NCBI GenBank assembly: GCA_963921195.1
Contig: OY992540.1
Location: forward strand, 76,187,337-76,251,336
DNA from: Pegoplata infirma
Taxonomy: Eukaryota; Arthropoda; Insecta; Diptera; Anthomyiidae
Length of the DNA: 64,000 bases
Reading direction: 5' to 3'
A model generated the notes under the pieces. That model saw nothing but the letters and a program-made list of their open reading frames with translations. It searched no databases and was not told the DNA's origin. The translations under genes were made by a program, and so were the position numbers. Positions within the stretch are counted from its first letter, which is position 1, and each line of letters opens with the position of its first letter. Below are positions 1 to 11,605 of this stretch, one piece after another.

Positions 1-247
1 CAATAATTATAATTCTAAACCTAGGCAGCGATGAACGCGACTCACGGATATGTTGAGAATCGCGAGGGATTGTTAGTAATTTGTTTTTAACATAGTAGAG
101 CGTCGAACTCTTGAAAAAAGTTCGTGCTGAATTAAAATTATTTTTGATTTTATGATTTTTAAATAAGCGATTTAAGTCGCATTCAGTTGGTGAAAAAATT
201 CTTAATAAAAACATTGTTATAAATAATAATAAATTTAATACTATCAT

Positions 248-936
248 TTGAATTGGTTAATAAACTCTTTGGTTGTTTTAAATTTGTTTGACGTGTCATT
301 TCAACGGAGAGAGATATTTGAAGTTTGGCGTAAATGTGACAGTGCTTCTGATCGGAACTCAACAGTTATCAATTATATCTTGTCCAAACTTGGAAATAAC
401 ATCTGCAACGAGAATGATATCTATAAAAAACTAACTGTTAGTGTGCGAGATTTATGTAGTAAATTCAAATGTAGATGGGCCAGTGTTTCTCGCAATTTAT
501 ATAGTTATGAAAATCATTACAATATATGGTTGAATGAAAATATAGATTTTCTAGTAGAAGACGAAGAACCAGGATCTTCACAACCTCGAGGGCGTCCTTT
601 GAAGACTTTTTTGGAAACCACAAAAAAATCCAAGAGGAGTCGTGTTTTGGATCTTGTACAAAATAACATCAAGGAATAATTATTGGTCGCTACGAAAGTA
701 AGTCTGTACAAATCTGGAAAGAGAGATGGAGCCCAATTATTAGATGAAATTAGAAAAAAACACCAAAAAGGGCTACAAAGATGAAAAAAGCTGTATTTTA
801 CCCCTCTGAAGCACCGACATAATACACACCAGAAGAGGCAATGGCACTTTACATTGACAAAAGGTTAACTAAAAATTTGTATATGCTTATGCAATCAGAT
901 GCTAGGACTCCTATTTTAGTTATATGCTGGATGTAG
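248..936 (+). pseudogene. Decayed transposon-derived protein
   Basis: A 143-codon open frame (248-679) ends at TAA 677-679, but the same frame continues with sensible protein (VATKVSLYKSGKRDGAQLL) to a TGA at 782-784. Similar-quality coding then resumes one frame over from 781, with a stop at 820-822, and ends at 934-936. The C-terminal part of the first segment has a basic GRPLKTF..TTKKSKRSR motif; the last segment reads PEEAMALYIDKRLTKNLY. From memory, this layout (GRP-x-F, SKR-R, then an 'ALAL.I...LSK.QY' segment) occurs in repeat-encoded hypothetical proteins of arthropods and cnidarians; I cannot name the superfamily. At least two stops and one frameshift make it non-functional. No promoter or splice sites were recognised and the true 5' end is unknown. 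Confidence 0.55.
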
Positions 937-1253
937 GGTATATGTCCAAATGTTATCAGATTTCACTTACAATATTTGATAACCCCATTTACTTTTCAAA
1001 AAGTATAAAATTCTTATTTTAAACATAATTTTCCACAGCTAACAGGTACAAAAAAAAAATACTCCTGAGGTAGTCGTATATAACACCTTTTGGGGCACCC
1101 TGTATTGAAAAACAGTTTCTTATTATTCATTATACAAAAAGCTCATATCCTTAGCTATAAAATCTCCAAGTATTGTTATCGGATCAGACCAATAGTTTAG
1201 AAGATATGATTTTTTTCCTGCCAGATTGGTGTTTTTTCCCACTGTGCGCCCTA

Positions 1254-1301
1254 GTATTCATAGATTCGGCCAAGTCGAATTTAACTTTTCTACTTGTTTT
1301 T
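1254..1301 (+). repeat. mini-me-type repeat, terminal fragment
   Basis: A solo end of the class C mini-me repeat: ATTCGGCCAAGTCGAAT hairpin followed by TTAACTTTTCTACTTGTTT. It matches the right end of the full copy at 47552-48505. The rest of the element is absent. Confidence 0.7.
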
Positions 1302-1440
1302 AATTACATCTGATCAGACCTGTCTGATCGGATCTAATCAATGACATACCAATATTGGTATCTAACAGATCTGGTCAGATTCAATTAAATATAATTTAAT
1401 CTAAGCAGATCAGACGAGATAATATCAGATATTATATGCA
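1302..1440. repeat. TCTGATCAGA-rich repeat
   Basis: Short stretch dense in TCTGATCAGA-like and GATC words in both orientations. It resembles the GATC-rich interior of the CCCGAG element at 18747-19628 and is probably an eroded relative, but no termini are visible. Confidence 0.3.
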
Positions 1441-2585
1441 CATTAGAGCAGTTTTAATCCATTTTTTTTTTTTTTTGCATGGGAACGATCAGCATTATTT
1501 CTCATTCAACAAACAAAAATAGTGATATTGAACCTCATTTTGTCGTTAGCTGTTATAATTTACCATACATCACAAGTATTTTGCAAATACAACTACAACC
1601 CACTCTATCAACAACATTCGCTGAAATAACCATACAAAGTGGTTGTGAAATACACAAAATATTCTGATACTCGGAATCAGAATCTGTATTGAATAATAAA
1701 CCAAAAACAAAAAAAAAATGTGAAAATAAAACAATTTATATGCAGTATGAAATGGAATGTCTTTACTAAATGGCCAACTACCAAACTAACTGACCAACCA
1801 ACATCGACCCCTGAATTTCTCTCTCTCACTTTTTATGCAGACTATGATGATGTTGATGATTCTTGATAAAATTTTTATAGAGCCACTATTGTTAACTGAA
1901 ACTCAACTGAGCTTATGAAAGTGATATGTTTGTTAGCGTGTTCCGAAATTATAAATTTTCTGATACAACGCGTATCTTTTGGCTGGTATTGCGCTACGAA
2001 ATCCGAAAAAAAATAAATAATTCGGTACACCCTAATCTTGGTATTAATAGTTATGTAGTTAAGTGGATGCTGCTACATACTGTTGCCATTGTTATTGTTG
2101 TATTTAAACCATCGATTGTTCATTTGAAAGTATAACAGATACTGACAACAACATACAATATTAAACTGCCTTTTCGTGTTTTATAAATATGGCTAATTGA
2201 ATTGTTTTTTATTTTTTATACATTTAATCTACTAAATATTTGAGGACAATTTCTGTGAATCAGTGAATTTTTTTTAAACTAAAAATGTTACACAAAAAAC
2301 TAAAAATGTTAAAAAAAAAATTGCAAACATTTTTTAACAAAACGAAAATTTTAGAATTTAACAATATTTTATTTTGTGGAAATTATTCGGCCATTCGGTA
2401 AGTACTTGGAAAATGCAAAGATTCCAAAAGTGCAAAAACGCGAAGATCTTAAAAACAGAACTTGCTTTGGAATCAGGAGGTCCATTTTTTATAATATCAA
2501 GTCCTATTTTTGGAAGAAAAAAAAGTGCGAAATTTAGTGTTTTTTTTTTTACTTTTTAACAGCAAATATCTCAAAAACGGTAGTG
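1441..2585. other. AT-rich DNA without recognised features
   Basis: Poly-T and poly-A tracts, a TGATGATGTTGATGAT patch near 1846, and short chance open frames (1479-1667, 1926-2135, 2374-2559) with no domain-like composition. I see no gene or defined repeat. Confidence 0.4.
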
Positions 2586-2589
2586 GGGG

Positions 2590-3786
2590 ACGTTGAGAGC
2601 ACCTTCCCATCCCCATAAATATAACAAATGTTTCATTTATTTAACAAAAATACAAAAAAACATGTAAAAAAGTGTATTTTTTCAGAGGTTGGTTCAGTTC
2701 TTCAAGAGAAACTTTTTTCCACCTGAGCCGATTTTGCCATTTAGGAACTTAACCTGCCTAGGACCATAAGACATATTCATGCCAAATTGCAGGAGGCTAG
2801 CTCTTTTATTTTGGACTGTATCGTGCCATCTACAGACAGACGGACGGACATTCACAGAATGTCTTAGAATCGATCATGGATCAATAATATATATGCGGCA
2901 TTCCACACCAAATGTCCAGCGAAAAAAACGTTCTGAAATTTTTAATTTTTTAAAAAAGTAAATTTTTTAAAAATCCGGCCACTTTTTTTTCTTGTTTTTT
3001 AATTTTTTTTTTAAGTTTAGATGTTTATCCATCCACACAAAAAAATTCAGAAAAACATTTTCGTTTTTTCAAGAAAATCGCATTTGAATTTTAAATTTCA
3101 TAACAATTTTGTAATTTGCTTGTATTTTCTTGTATTGACGTTGCGAATGAGTAATATTCATGCAATTAATAATACTCATTCGCAACGATAATTCAAGAAA
3201 ATACAAAATTGTTATGAAATTTAAAATTCAAATGCGATTTTCTCGAAAAAAAAACGAAAAATGTTTTCTGAATTTTTTTGTGTGGATGGACAAACATCTA
3301 AACTTTAAAAAAAAATTAAAAAAAAAGAAAAAAAAAGTGGCCGGATTTTTGATAAATTGACTTTTTTAAAAAATGGAAAATTTCAGAACGGGTTCTGAAA
3401 CTTTTTCAAAGAAAAAAATTTTATTCGATAGCCCATTCAAAACTATATAAGAATGATAGTTTTTGAGATTGTGGTGCATTCCGTTTAAATGTGATAAATA
3501 TTTAATCAAGGCAACTCGCCACAAATTTGACCATTTTTCCAATATTTGACAACGCCTTCTAAGCCCAGTTTTTGAAAATTAGAAAAACCAAAAACGCAAT
3601 TTTCTTAGTTCCATATAGGGCTATCCAAACAACCTATTCAGAAATTTATGGGACACATGTTTTTCTGTAGCGGGACATTTGGTGTGGAATGCCTCATATA
3701 CTTTATGGGGTCCCCGACCGATATTTCGATTACAAACGGAATGACAAAGTGAGTATACCCCCATACTGTGGTTGGAGGGTATAAAA
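2590..3786 (-). mobile_element. mini-me-type repeat, class A, interrupted
   Basis: Class A repeat in minus orientation: 'ctcttttattttggactg', GACGGACGGACATTC, 'cttagaatcgatcatggatc', then after an interruption 'actttatggggtcc' and CCCCATACTGTGGTTGGAGG. Its core is split at 2893/3697 by a palindromic element; joining the sides restores the uninterrupted order seen at 53400-53536. Confidence 0.75.
2894..3696. mobile_element. 803-bp palindromic element (GGCATTCCACACC type)
   Basis: Termini TGCGGCATTCCACACC and, inverted, TGAGGCATTCCACACC, flanked by TA on both sides, inserted in a mini-me core. Arms run inward to a hairpin at 3139-3187 (GTTGCGAATGAGTAATATT / AATACTCATTCGCAAC). No coding capacity. 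A second copy lies at 37660-39404. The TA duplication suggests a Tc1/mariner-type or similar TA-targeting transposase; this is inference. Confidence 0.75.
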
Positions 3787-4100
3787 AGTTTAAATAAAAG
3801 TTCGTCTCTAGCTCTTCGAAGGGGTCAAGGGAAAAAAAAATTGTGAACGTAAGGAAAACCGTCATTTATTGCAAATTTAAAATAGCGATATCTCGAAAAC
3901 CGTGTGACAAATTTAAAAACATTTTTGATGATCCTGTTTAAAGCATCAAATCTAATAAATATAATGATCAAGACACATTTAAAAAAAAATATTTTTTTAA
4001 ATTTTCAAAAATTCAAAACTTTGCTCGCCGGGCGCCAACTGGTAATTAACTCTGATTGGCTTTAAATTTGTACCACATAATTATTTATCACAACACTGTC
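3787..4100. repeat. Fragment of GGCGCC-type foldback element
   Basis: Shares 'cgatatctcgaaaaccgt', 'gcatcaaa..taataa' and 'cgccgggcgcc' segments with the foldback at 30484-31751 and with fragments at 35530 and 58880. No termini are visible. Confidence 0.6.
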
Positions 4101-4525
4101 AATTTTTATACGATTTCTTCAGGATAAAGCTTATCATATTGAGAATTAAATGTGTTTTAAGAATAATTTTATAAATATGAAAAAACTCGATAAACCCGAA
4201 AAAAATTCAAAATATAACAAAAAAATTAGATATAATTGACAAAAATCAATATCTTTGTTATATGTGTAGACCAATTCACACACATGGAAAGCTCTTTCCT
4301 ACTTCTATCCAAAACAGTTCAAAAATTTAAAATCGGTAGAAAAGTCGCTGACTTACCCGTGTTTTTTTGAGAAAAGTCCAAAATAAAACGTTTTTTTTGA
4401 GGGTCTCTGGCAAGTTTGATGGGCATTTTTCTGGTCCTTTCGACGAAACCTACAAAATTCACTAGCTTATTTGAAGTGCTATTGAAATTTTTTCTTTTTA
4501 TATTTTGCCCGAAATTTGAAAAAAA
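4101..4525. repeat. Fragment of the TAGGGTG element
   Basis: Colinear with part of the element at 61686-63615: 'atatgtgtagacca.ttcacac', 'ctatccaaaac', 'aaatttaaaatcgg' and 'ggcaagttt.atgggcattttt' occur in the same order. It abuts a class B mini-me copy. Confidence 0.6.
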
Positions 4526-4526
4526 A

Positions 4527-5315
4527 GTAAGAAAATTATAGTTGGTCAAGACCGACCATATAATACCCTACACCAGTGTTTCCGAGAAAATGGGTTCCAA
4601 GTTCAAACATGAACCGATTGGATCTAACTTTTGTCATTACTTTCATAAGTGTAAAAAACACTCGAAAACCTAATTTGAGTGAAATAAGCTTCTATTTGTT
4701 GCCAATAAACCGCTAAGTCAAAAAATAGTCCGATAATAATCATTAGGTTGTTAAAGTATAATTTAAAAACATACAAACAAAATTTTAATAAAATATTTTC
4801 TATTTTCATGAAATTTGAGAGGTTGATGTGAATATCGGAAAGGTGGTTTGTATGGGGGCTACAAGAAGAACTGGTCCGATTCCTTTGAAATTCAGAATGA
4901 TAATTACTGAATACAAAATACGTCTACATACCAAATTTCGAAAGGATACCTATTATAATACGGTTATTTGAGCCATTTCAGCCAAATTAAAGCGGACCTT
5001 TGTATGGGGACTAGGACTGAACACGGACCGATTTATTCCAATTTCAATAGGCTTCGTCCTCAGGCCAAACGAAGCTAAAGTTTTAAGTTTCAACCAAATC
5101 GATTGATAATTACGACATGTATCGTGTTTACAACGTTTACATGGACTGACGGACCGACAAACAGACGGACGGACATCGCTAGAATGACTTAAAAAGTTAT
5201 TCTGAGTCGATCGGTATATTTAAATGTGGGTCTGGGAACAATATTTCGGGTTGTTACAAACATCAGCACAAAGTCATTATACCCTGCACCACAGAGTGGT
5301 GTAGGGAATTTTTTA
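4527..5315 (-). mobile_element. mini-me-type repeat, class B
   Basis: Nearly full class B copy. One end has AAGTAAGAAAATTATAG and GACCGACCATATAATACCCT; the other has the TATACCCTGCACCACAGAG/TGGTGTAGGG hairpin. GACGGACGGACATCGC and 'gtcgatcggtatattta' mark the core. It shares architecture but not body sequence with classes A and C. Confidence 0.75.
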
Positions 5316-5425
5316 TGGGAGCCCCCTTAAAAAGTGGAGAAACGGGTTAATAATGTTTTGGTGGAGAAAATAAATGCAGAACAGAGAGTTATGAGTAATA
5401 GGAGCTGATATCCTAAAAAAAAATA

Positions 5426-6051
5426 AACAAGTAAAAAAGTTAAATTCGGCCTTGCCGAATGTAGTGATACCCTCTACAATTTTAAAAAAATTATTGCAAA
5501 AAACTTTTTTTAAAAGGAAAATACTTTTGAAAAGAAAAAAATTTTTGACAAAAAAAAAATTCCGCGAAAAAAAAAATTGTAAAAAATCCGCGATGTTTTT
5601 ATTTTTTTGTCAAAAAATATGTTCGTACTTGTTTAAATACCTTTTATTGTTCAATTATGTTTACATATGTCAACCAGTAGCCGAATTAAAGCATTTTGTA
5701 TTTTTAGGTTATGTTGAATGTACTAAAATTTTTGAGGTGTCCTTACATTTTCGTTCATAACGTTTGAACCGCTGAACCGATATCGCTGAAATGCAATACC
5801 AAACTAATAGGGAGAACTTCCAATATATATGTTAAGTTTCAGTCATCTCCGTGTAATACTTTGGCCGTGATCACCATTTCCACAGACAGACGGACATCGC
5901 TAGAATGTCTTAAAATCGATATTTCCATGAGTTTCACGATCGGGGATCAAGAATAAATATACTTTATGGGGTCGCAGACCGATATTTCGATGAGTTACAA
6001 ACGGAATGACAAACTTATATATACCCTCTATCACTAAGTGGAGGGTATAAA
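5426..6051 (-). mobile_element. mini-me-type repeat, class C
   Basis: Begins AACAAGTAAAAAAGTTAAA with the ATTCGGCCTTGCCGAAT hairpin, passes through CAGACAGACGGACATCGC and 'actttatggggtcgcagacc', and ends at TACCCTCTATCACTAAGTGG with 'gagggtata'. The open frame at 5452-5760 is carried by the repeat and looks non-coding. Confidence 0.75.
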
Positions 6052-6850
6052 AATTATGGTGACCACCGTAAAGGTTGAAGATTTTACGGTAAGTATGCTT
6101 TGAAAACATACGGTACATTTGTACATTTGACTTCTTTTTGACTTCTTCTGACAAGTTAACAAAAAAAATAAAAACAAATATATGGTGACCACCTTAAGGG
6201 TTAAAGATAGTGGGTAGATAGATGTCTTTTGAAACATGCTGTTGTTGAAAAAATATTGGAGGTCGGTTAACATTTGACTGCTTATCATTATCATTGGGGC
6301 AGTTAGAGCGTTCAAAGCAAATCTTATAAATATTTGTGATTTGATCTTTTAAAACACCGTATACTTTCTTTAGTCTCCTTTTCCAGAATCAATCGTTGGA
6401 AAGCCGTAATTTTATTCGTGTTTTAAGTTTGTATTTGTCTCTTCTGTAAAATTTATTTAATTGGACTTAGCTCTTTTTAACATTATGCTAACCGTTATCC
6501 CCTTTCTATTATTTTGTTAACTTATATTTGTCCAATATTTATGCAGACAATATTTACATAAGTTAATACACAAACAAATACAAAAAATTTCCATAAAACA
6601 AATTACAATATATAATTCAAAATGGCGTCATAAAATCTTTTATCCCAAACAAGAGTTAAAAATTCAAATGACTTTTAAATCAAGCATATGTTACAAAAAT
6701 CTACTCTTTCTACAAAAGTACTACAGAATATATCTAAATAAAATATTAAACAAACACTAAAATCAACATTTTGTTTTAACTAATAAAAATAATAGTAATA
6801 AAAAAAAAATTTAAATCAATTTTATTCCCTTTATCAGTGATATTTTCAAT
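6052..6850. other. AT-rich DNA, partly repeated
   Basis: Contains a short direct repeat ('atggtgaccaccgtaa' at 6056, 'atggtgaccaccttaa' at 6181). Otherwise no gene, hairpin or defined mobile element was recognised. Confidence 0.35.
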
Positions 6851-6975
6851 TTTATACCCTACACCACTTTGTGGTACAGGGTAAAATGAGTTTGTGCTCA
6901 TGTTTAAAACTATCCGAAATATTGGTCCTAGAATAACGATAACTCAGAATCATTTTTTGAGCCGATAAAAAAGTG
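6851..6975 (+). repeat. mini-me class B fragment
   Basis: Carries the class B terminal hairpin (TATACCCTACACCACTTTG/TGGTACAGGG) followed by 'gagtttgtgct' and 'cgaaatattggtcctagaa'. Cut off before the GTCC core. Confidence 0.65.
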
Positions 6976-7789
6976 TACTAACTTTTAGTACTTATTTTAT
7001 TTTATTATGGGATCCTTCATTAAAAAAGTAGGTACTTTTTGAAAAAGTTAACTTTTGGTACTTTTTAAAGATTTCGAAATAATGATCCCACCCACTCGAA
7101 ATTTTGAATGTAGGATTCTTCGATAAAAACCCCCTTCTAGAAAACAACTTTTTGGAAATTCCGTTTCTTACAAGTGGTAAAAAGTGTGGAAATTCCGGCT
7201 CTAATGGGGCTAGAAGGGGAACTTTTAAGAAAAAAGTGTACTTTCGGTACCCAAGTAAAAATTTTTATACCATGCATTATATAATGACTAGCTGTTTTGA
7301 ACCCGGCGTTGCCCGGGTTAAAAAAAATATTATATAATGATTGAGTTTTTTATTCGACAGTTTATCTACTGCTTCATGACTTTTCACTGGTGAATATAAA
7401 CCTATTCCTGAGGTTTGGTAGATTTTTTTCGACTTTGCTTAGCGTTGGGAACATTGTGCGTACGTGTTCTTCCGTCATGGGAACAAACCTTCTTGGTTGG
7501 GTGGAGTGTGTGATGCGGGCCGTTCAAAAAAAGTTATTCGACCATCATAAAACCTTTTTTAACAAAAAAAAAATCAAAAACGTCTTTTTTAACAAAAAAA
7601 AAAAATCAACACGTTTTTTTGCACCTTGTTTGGAACTTCCCGATTTTAAATCAAAAAAGGAACCCAAAGACATTGCCCAGCACGTGCAATACTTTTCTGA
7701 GTTAATATTGACCATAAAAGGCAACTGTTACGACCCCGACGCAAAGCGAAATAGAAAAAACGAATATTAATGTATTTCTTTAATGGCTT

Positions 7790-9625
7790 TGCGGAACTGG
7801 CAGACATAACTCTCTCTAAAGTACAAAGGGGCGTGCCATTATATGCCTTTTTTTATCAATCGCTGTTTAATATTGCCTATAGCACTATTTGTGTTGAAAA
7901 TTTCATTGAAATCGCCTTAACTGTTTTCAGGTTCTAATATGGCAGTAGTGTTTAAAGAAATTGGTTAAGCCGTTTTTGCATGATAGCAAATAAGCTAGAA
8001 ATAACGTTCTGTATATTACAAATTGATGTGGCATTTAACTTTAATTTGTCTCATCGCATTTTATATGGCATATAGTTACGAAACAGGAAAAAATATTTTT
8101 TAATTTAATACAAAAGAGTGCGGCATTTTAAGCCCCTTTGCCCGATCGCCGCGGTAAGTACCAACTGGGATGAAAATTTGCTTAAAATTGGTTTCACCGT
8201 TAACACGTGAGTACGGATCAGGAAAAAATAAATTTTAATGTATTACAAAGGTGCGTGTTCATTCACGCCTTTGTCTGGTGGTATCTATAGTTTCCGCCTC
8301 AATAATTACTTACTGTGGTGAAAATTATAACAACATCTGGTTCGTTGTTTAAGCGTGATTATGGAAAGGCAGAATAAACTTTCAGTACATTGCAAAAGGC
8401 GTGGCAGTTGACACATACTAAAGTGCCCGCCTCTGTTAGTACTATCTATGGAAAAAATGTTGTTAAAATCGGTTCAGTCGTTTAAGCGTTTTTAAGGAAC
8501 AGGCAGAAACACTTTCAATATAGTACAAAGGCGTAGTACTTTCAGTATAGTAAAAAGGGGCGTGGCATTTTACGCCCTCTTTTGTGGATAATACTTTTCG
8601 TTTCGGTTAATACTATCTGTGGTGAAAATTTCTTAAAAATCAAGTTAGCTGTTTAAACGTAATTGCGGAAAAGGCAGAAATAGCTTTCAGTGTAACAAAA
8701 AGAGGCGTGGCATTTTACGCCCCTTTTTTCGATCGCCCTCTATTGTGGCACATAGTTTTCGCCTCGGTTAGTAGTATCTGTGGTAAAAATTTCAGTGAAA
8801 TCGGTTAAATCACTTTTCAGTAATTGCGGAACAGGCAGAAATAGCCTTTGATTAGTACAAAGGGGCGTGGCATTTTACGCCCATTTTTCCGATCGCGAAT
8901 TTTTCTGACCTATAGTTTCCGCCTCGGTTTGTACTATCTGTGGTGAAAATTTCATGAAAATCGGTTCAGCCGTTTTTCCGTTATTGCAGGACAGACAGAT
9001 AAAGCTTTAGCATGGTACAAAGGGGCGTGGCATTTTACGCCCCTTTTTCCGATCGCGGTCGCTTATGGCCTATAGTTCCCGCCTCGGTTAGTACTATCCG
9101 TGGTGAAAATTTCATGAAAATCGGGTCAACTGTTTTTCCGTTATTGTCTGACAGGCAGATATAGCTTTAGCATGGTAGAAAGGGGCGTGGCATTTTACGC
9201 CCCTTTGTCCGATCACGGTCGCTTATGGCCTATAGTTCTCGCCTCGGTTAGTACTATCTGCGGTGAAAATTCCATGAAAATCGGTTAAGCCGTTGTTCCG
9301 TTATTGCCGGACAGGCAGATATAGCTTTAGCATGGTACAAAGGGGCGTGGCATTTTACGCCCCTTTTTCCGATCGCGGTCGCTTAAGGCCTATAGTTACC
9401 GCTTTGGTTAGTACTATCTGTGGGGAAAATTTCATGAAAATCGGTTCAGCCGTTTTTCCGTTATTGTCTGACAGGCAGATATAGCTTTAGCATGGTACAA
9501 AGGGGCGTGGCATTTTACGCCCCTTTGTCCGATCGCGTTCGCTTATGGCCTATAGTTCCCGCCTCTGTTAGTACTATCTGTGGTGAAAATTTCATGAAAA
9601 TCGGTTAAGCCGTTCTGTACTTATT
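7790..9625. repeat. ~160-bp tandem array inside the Helitron
   Basis: The word GGGGCGTGGCATTTTACGCC recurs at about 8557, 8703, 8862, 9021, 9182, 9342 and 9502 (spacings 146-161), with more diverged units back to about 7825. Each unit includes a hairpin (AAAGGGGCGT, 8-nt loop, ACGCCCCTTT), 'gcctcggttagtactatctg' and AAAATCGGTTCAGCCGTT. Units become more alike toward the right, suggesting recent expansion there. Confidence 0.88.
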
Positions 9626-9630
9626 GCGGA

Positions 9631-9669
9631 ACAGACAGACAGACAGACAGAAAGACAGACAGACAGACA
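9631..9669. repeat. (CAGA)n microsatellite
   Basis: About nine CAGA repeats with one interruption (AAAGA), just inside the 5' (right-hand) terminus of the Helitron. Confidence 0.9.
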
Positions 9670-10260
9670 AACCAACAATCAGATTTATAATATTAATAGG
9701 GATATGTAACACAATATATATTTATACGCAATTTGATCCGAATAATGGTGGATGTTTTTGCATTAAAAAAGATCAACTTGTATAAAATATGATTTGATTT
9801 CATCCGAGTTTTGACCAGACATTGCTATATATTGGTGTATCTAATTAGATCTAATTGCATAAAAATATATAAAATCCTGGTGTTTTTTTGGTTCGGTTTG
9901 AAATACACCACAGGTCAACAATACATTCACCAAACATATAATTTTCTAAAACAAAAAAATGTTTGGGTACGCTTCGAACCAGATAGGTGATATACATAAC
10001 CCTATGCTCCTTGTAGGAACGACGGGAATATATGTATATATAACAGAGGTAACCAAAACTCTTAATAAATGAAATGCGTCTGTATTGGATAAGATAATAT
10101 TGCCCAGCAAACAAAAAACTAAGCATTAGAAATGTTATGAATTTTACTTTTAAAACAGTGATGCCCAAAAAATTTTTGGTCGTGAGTAAGAGAGAAAAAA
10201 CAAATTGAGAGAAATTTTTAGTAAATTATTAAATAAATTAAATAATTATTAAATTTTTCT

Positions 10261-10651
10261 TTAATAGAAGAATCCACCGAATTTCCTCGCAACAGTTTGG
10301 GGTGACAAGGGAATTGACTTTATGAAATCTGTTCTATAATTTAATGTTTGAAAAGTTTTTTGTAAAATATTTTTTGCTAGCATTCCATCTATAAATGGTC
10401 TGCCTTGCTGAGCGATTTCCAAGCTTATTTGGCTTGGAAATTCTTTAATTTTTTGCATATAAAAGTTTTTTTGCTCAAGAAAAAACATTTTCCTTTTTTT
10501 CCTCTTTTAAATAATTTATTTCTTTGTGAAAAAGGTCAAAATGCCTTTTAATTGAAAATGTTTTCTTTGTTTTAAATGTTTGGTAACATAAAATGCATTG
10601 CATGTTACCAAAAGCATTTGTAATGGCAAAACAAAAATTTCTGTCTTCCAT
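10261..10651 (-). pseudogene. hAT-type transposase, N-terminal remnant
   Basis: Reading leftward from ATG 10651-10649 gives MEDRNFCFAITNAFGNMQ followed by a zinc-finger-like pattern: CILC, then RHFDLFH with two spaced histidines. The frame stops near 10496 and continues one frame over from 10488 with GRPFIDGMLAKNILQ and IPLSPQTVARKF, ending at 10261. In the hAT (Charlie/ZBED, GTF2IRD2-like) transposases a BED-type finger is followed by a 'GKPF..GE' helix and an 'ISLSRQTVTRRI' segment, which this resembles. The RNase H-like catalytic core is absent, so it is inactive through frameshift and truncation. Assignment rests on motif memory. Confidence 0.6.
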
Positions 10652-10870
10652 TATACTATTTTGTTTGCTGGTTTATTTTGAAATTAAATCAAAGCTGAAA
10701 AAACAATAAAGCTGAAAAAAAATCAGTAAGCATCCGCACATGTATACTCGTTAACACTCAATTAACGACTGAAATCAAACAGAAATAGAAGAGAACAAGC
10801 GTCGGTGTGAGTTTTTTTTTATTGTTGTTGTGGCACAATTGTGTATAGAAAATGAATTTTTGGATTTCAC

Positions 10871-11605
10871 CAGCGCTGCCAACTTTGACGATTTATCGTC
10901 ATTTTGACGATTTTTTAAGTCAAATTTACTAAAATGACGATTGACGATTTTTCATTATCGTCAAGAACAAAAATGACGATTTTTTTAAATGAGGAAAATA
11001 TCGTAAACATTTGTTCAAAAAATCGAATTTTGTAAGCAAATTCTTTGTTTTTTGTCAAAAGAAAAGAGAAAAACATATATTTTTTTTTAAAAAAGATAGT
11101 AAACTTTGAGAAAAGTTTGGTGCAAAGACTTCCTGTCAAAAATTCACCAGAAAAACATAAAAAAAGGTTTTCATCGTATGCCAGGAAAAAAGAAACGAAA
11201 AATAAAAGATGAGTCGGAGAACCAAAAGTAAAATCATTGGCAGTGAGGTATTTGGCGCCAATAGTCAGATTTAAGTGAATATCAGGAGGAATATTTATAC
11301 TGTGTACAAAAATGCAATTTCAATTGTCTTCGTCCTTGGGCCTTAAGCTTTTCTTAATTTTCAAATTTCAGGTCATTGATTGATAATTGCGTCTTAAAGA
11401 TTGGTCTAGGACTAATATTTTGCGTAGTTACGCACATAAAACAGAAACTCATTTCACCTTGTACCACGGAGTGGTCGAGGTTATTACCATTTTTAGTATT
11501 TTTGTCATGACGATTTTTTGACGAATATTTTTTTTTAACTTGACGATTTTGACGATTTTTTTTTAGAAAATTGACGATTTCTCAAAAAAAAAGTTGGCAG
11601 CACTG
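10871..11605. mobile_element. 735-bp hAT MITE with 8-bp duplication
   Basis: Termini CAGCGCTGCCAACTTT and, inverted, CAGTGCTGCCAACTTT, bounded by a perfect 8-bp duplication GATTTCAC (10863-10870 and 11606-11613). TGACGATTT words cluster within ~110 bp of each end, typical of subterminal transposase-binding repeats. The middle (about 11280-11490) holds an eroded class B mini-me piece. No coding. Length, termini and 8-bp duplication point to the hAT superfamily. Confidence 0.88.

Larger units (their letters stand above)
7288..9702 (-). mobile_element. Non-autonomous Helitron
   Basis: On the minus strand it starts TCCCTATTAATATTATAAAT and ends in CTAG, and sits exactly between A and T with no target duplication. 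A hairpin (AACCCGG, loop GCAACG, CCGGGTT; 7300-7319) lies about 8 bases inside the CTAG end, as Helitrons require. The interrupted host element at 13758-14446 gives the empty site ATAATGA/TATGTAAC, confirming both edges. No Rep/helicase coding is visible. The interior is mostly a ~160-bp tandem array plus a (CAGA)n tract near the 5' end. The open frames 7390-7770 and 9293-9484 are not recognisable proteins. Confidence 0.88.

Noticed and set aside
248..679. Intact host gene of 143 codons
   Set aside because: Coding signal continues past the stop and through a frameshift, and the motifs resemble repeat-encoded proteins.
6034..6315. 93-codon minus frame as a small membrane protein
   Set aside because: Hydrophobic stretch is typical of T-rich DNA and the frame begins inside a mini-me end.
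7390..7770. 126-codon open frame inside the Helitron
   Set aside because: Lysine/phenylalanine-rich translation through poly-A and poly-T; no Rep, helicase or other motif.
9293..9484. Open frame in the 160-bp tandem array
   Set aside because: Reads through repeat units; stops occur in equivalent positions of other units and nothing resembles a protein family.
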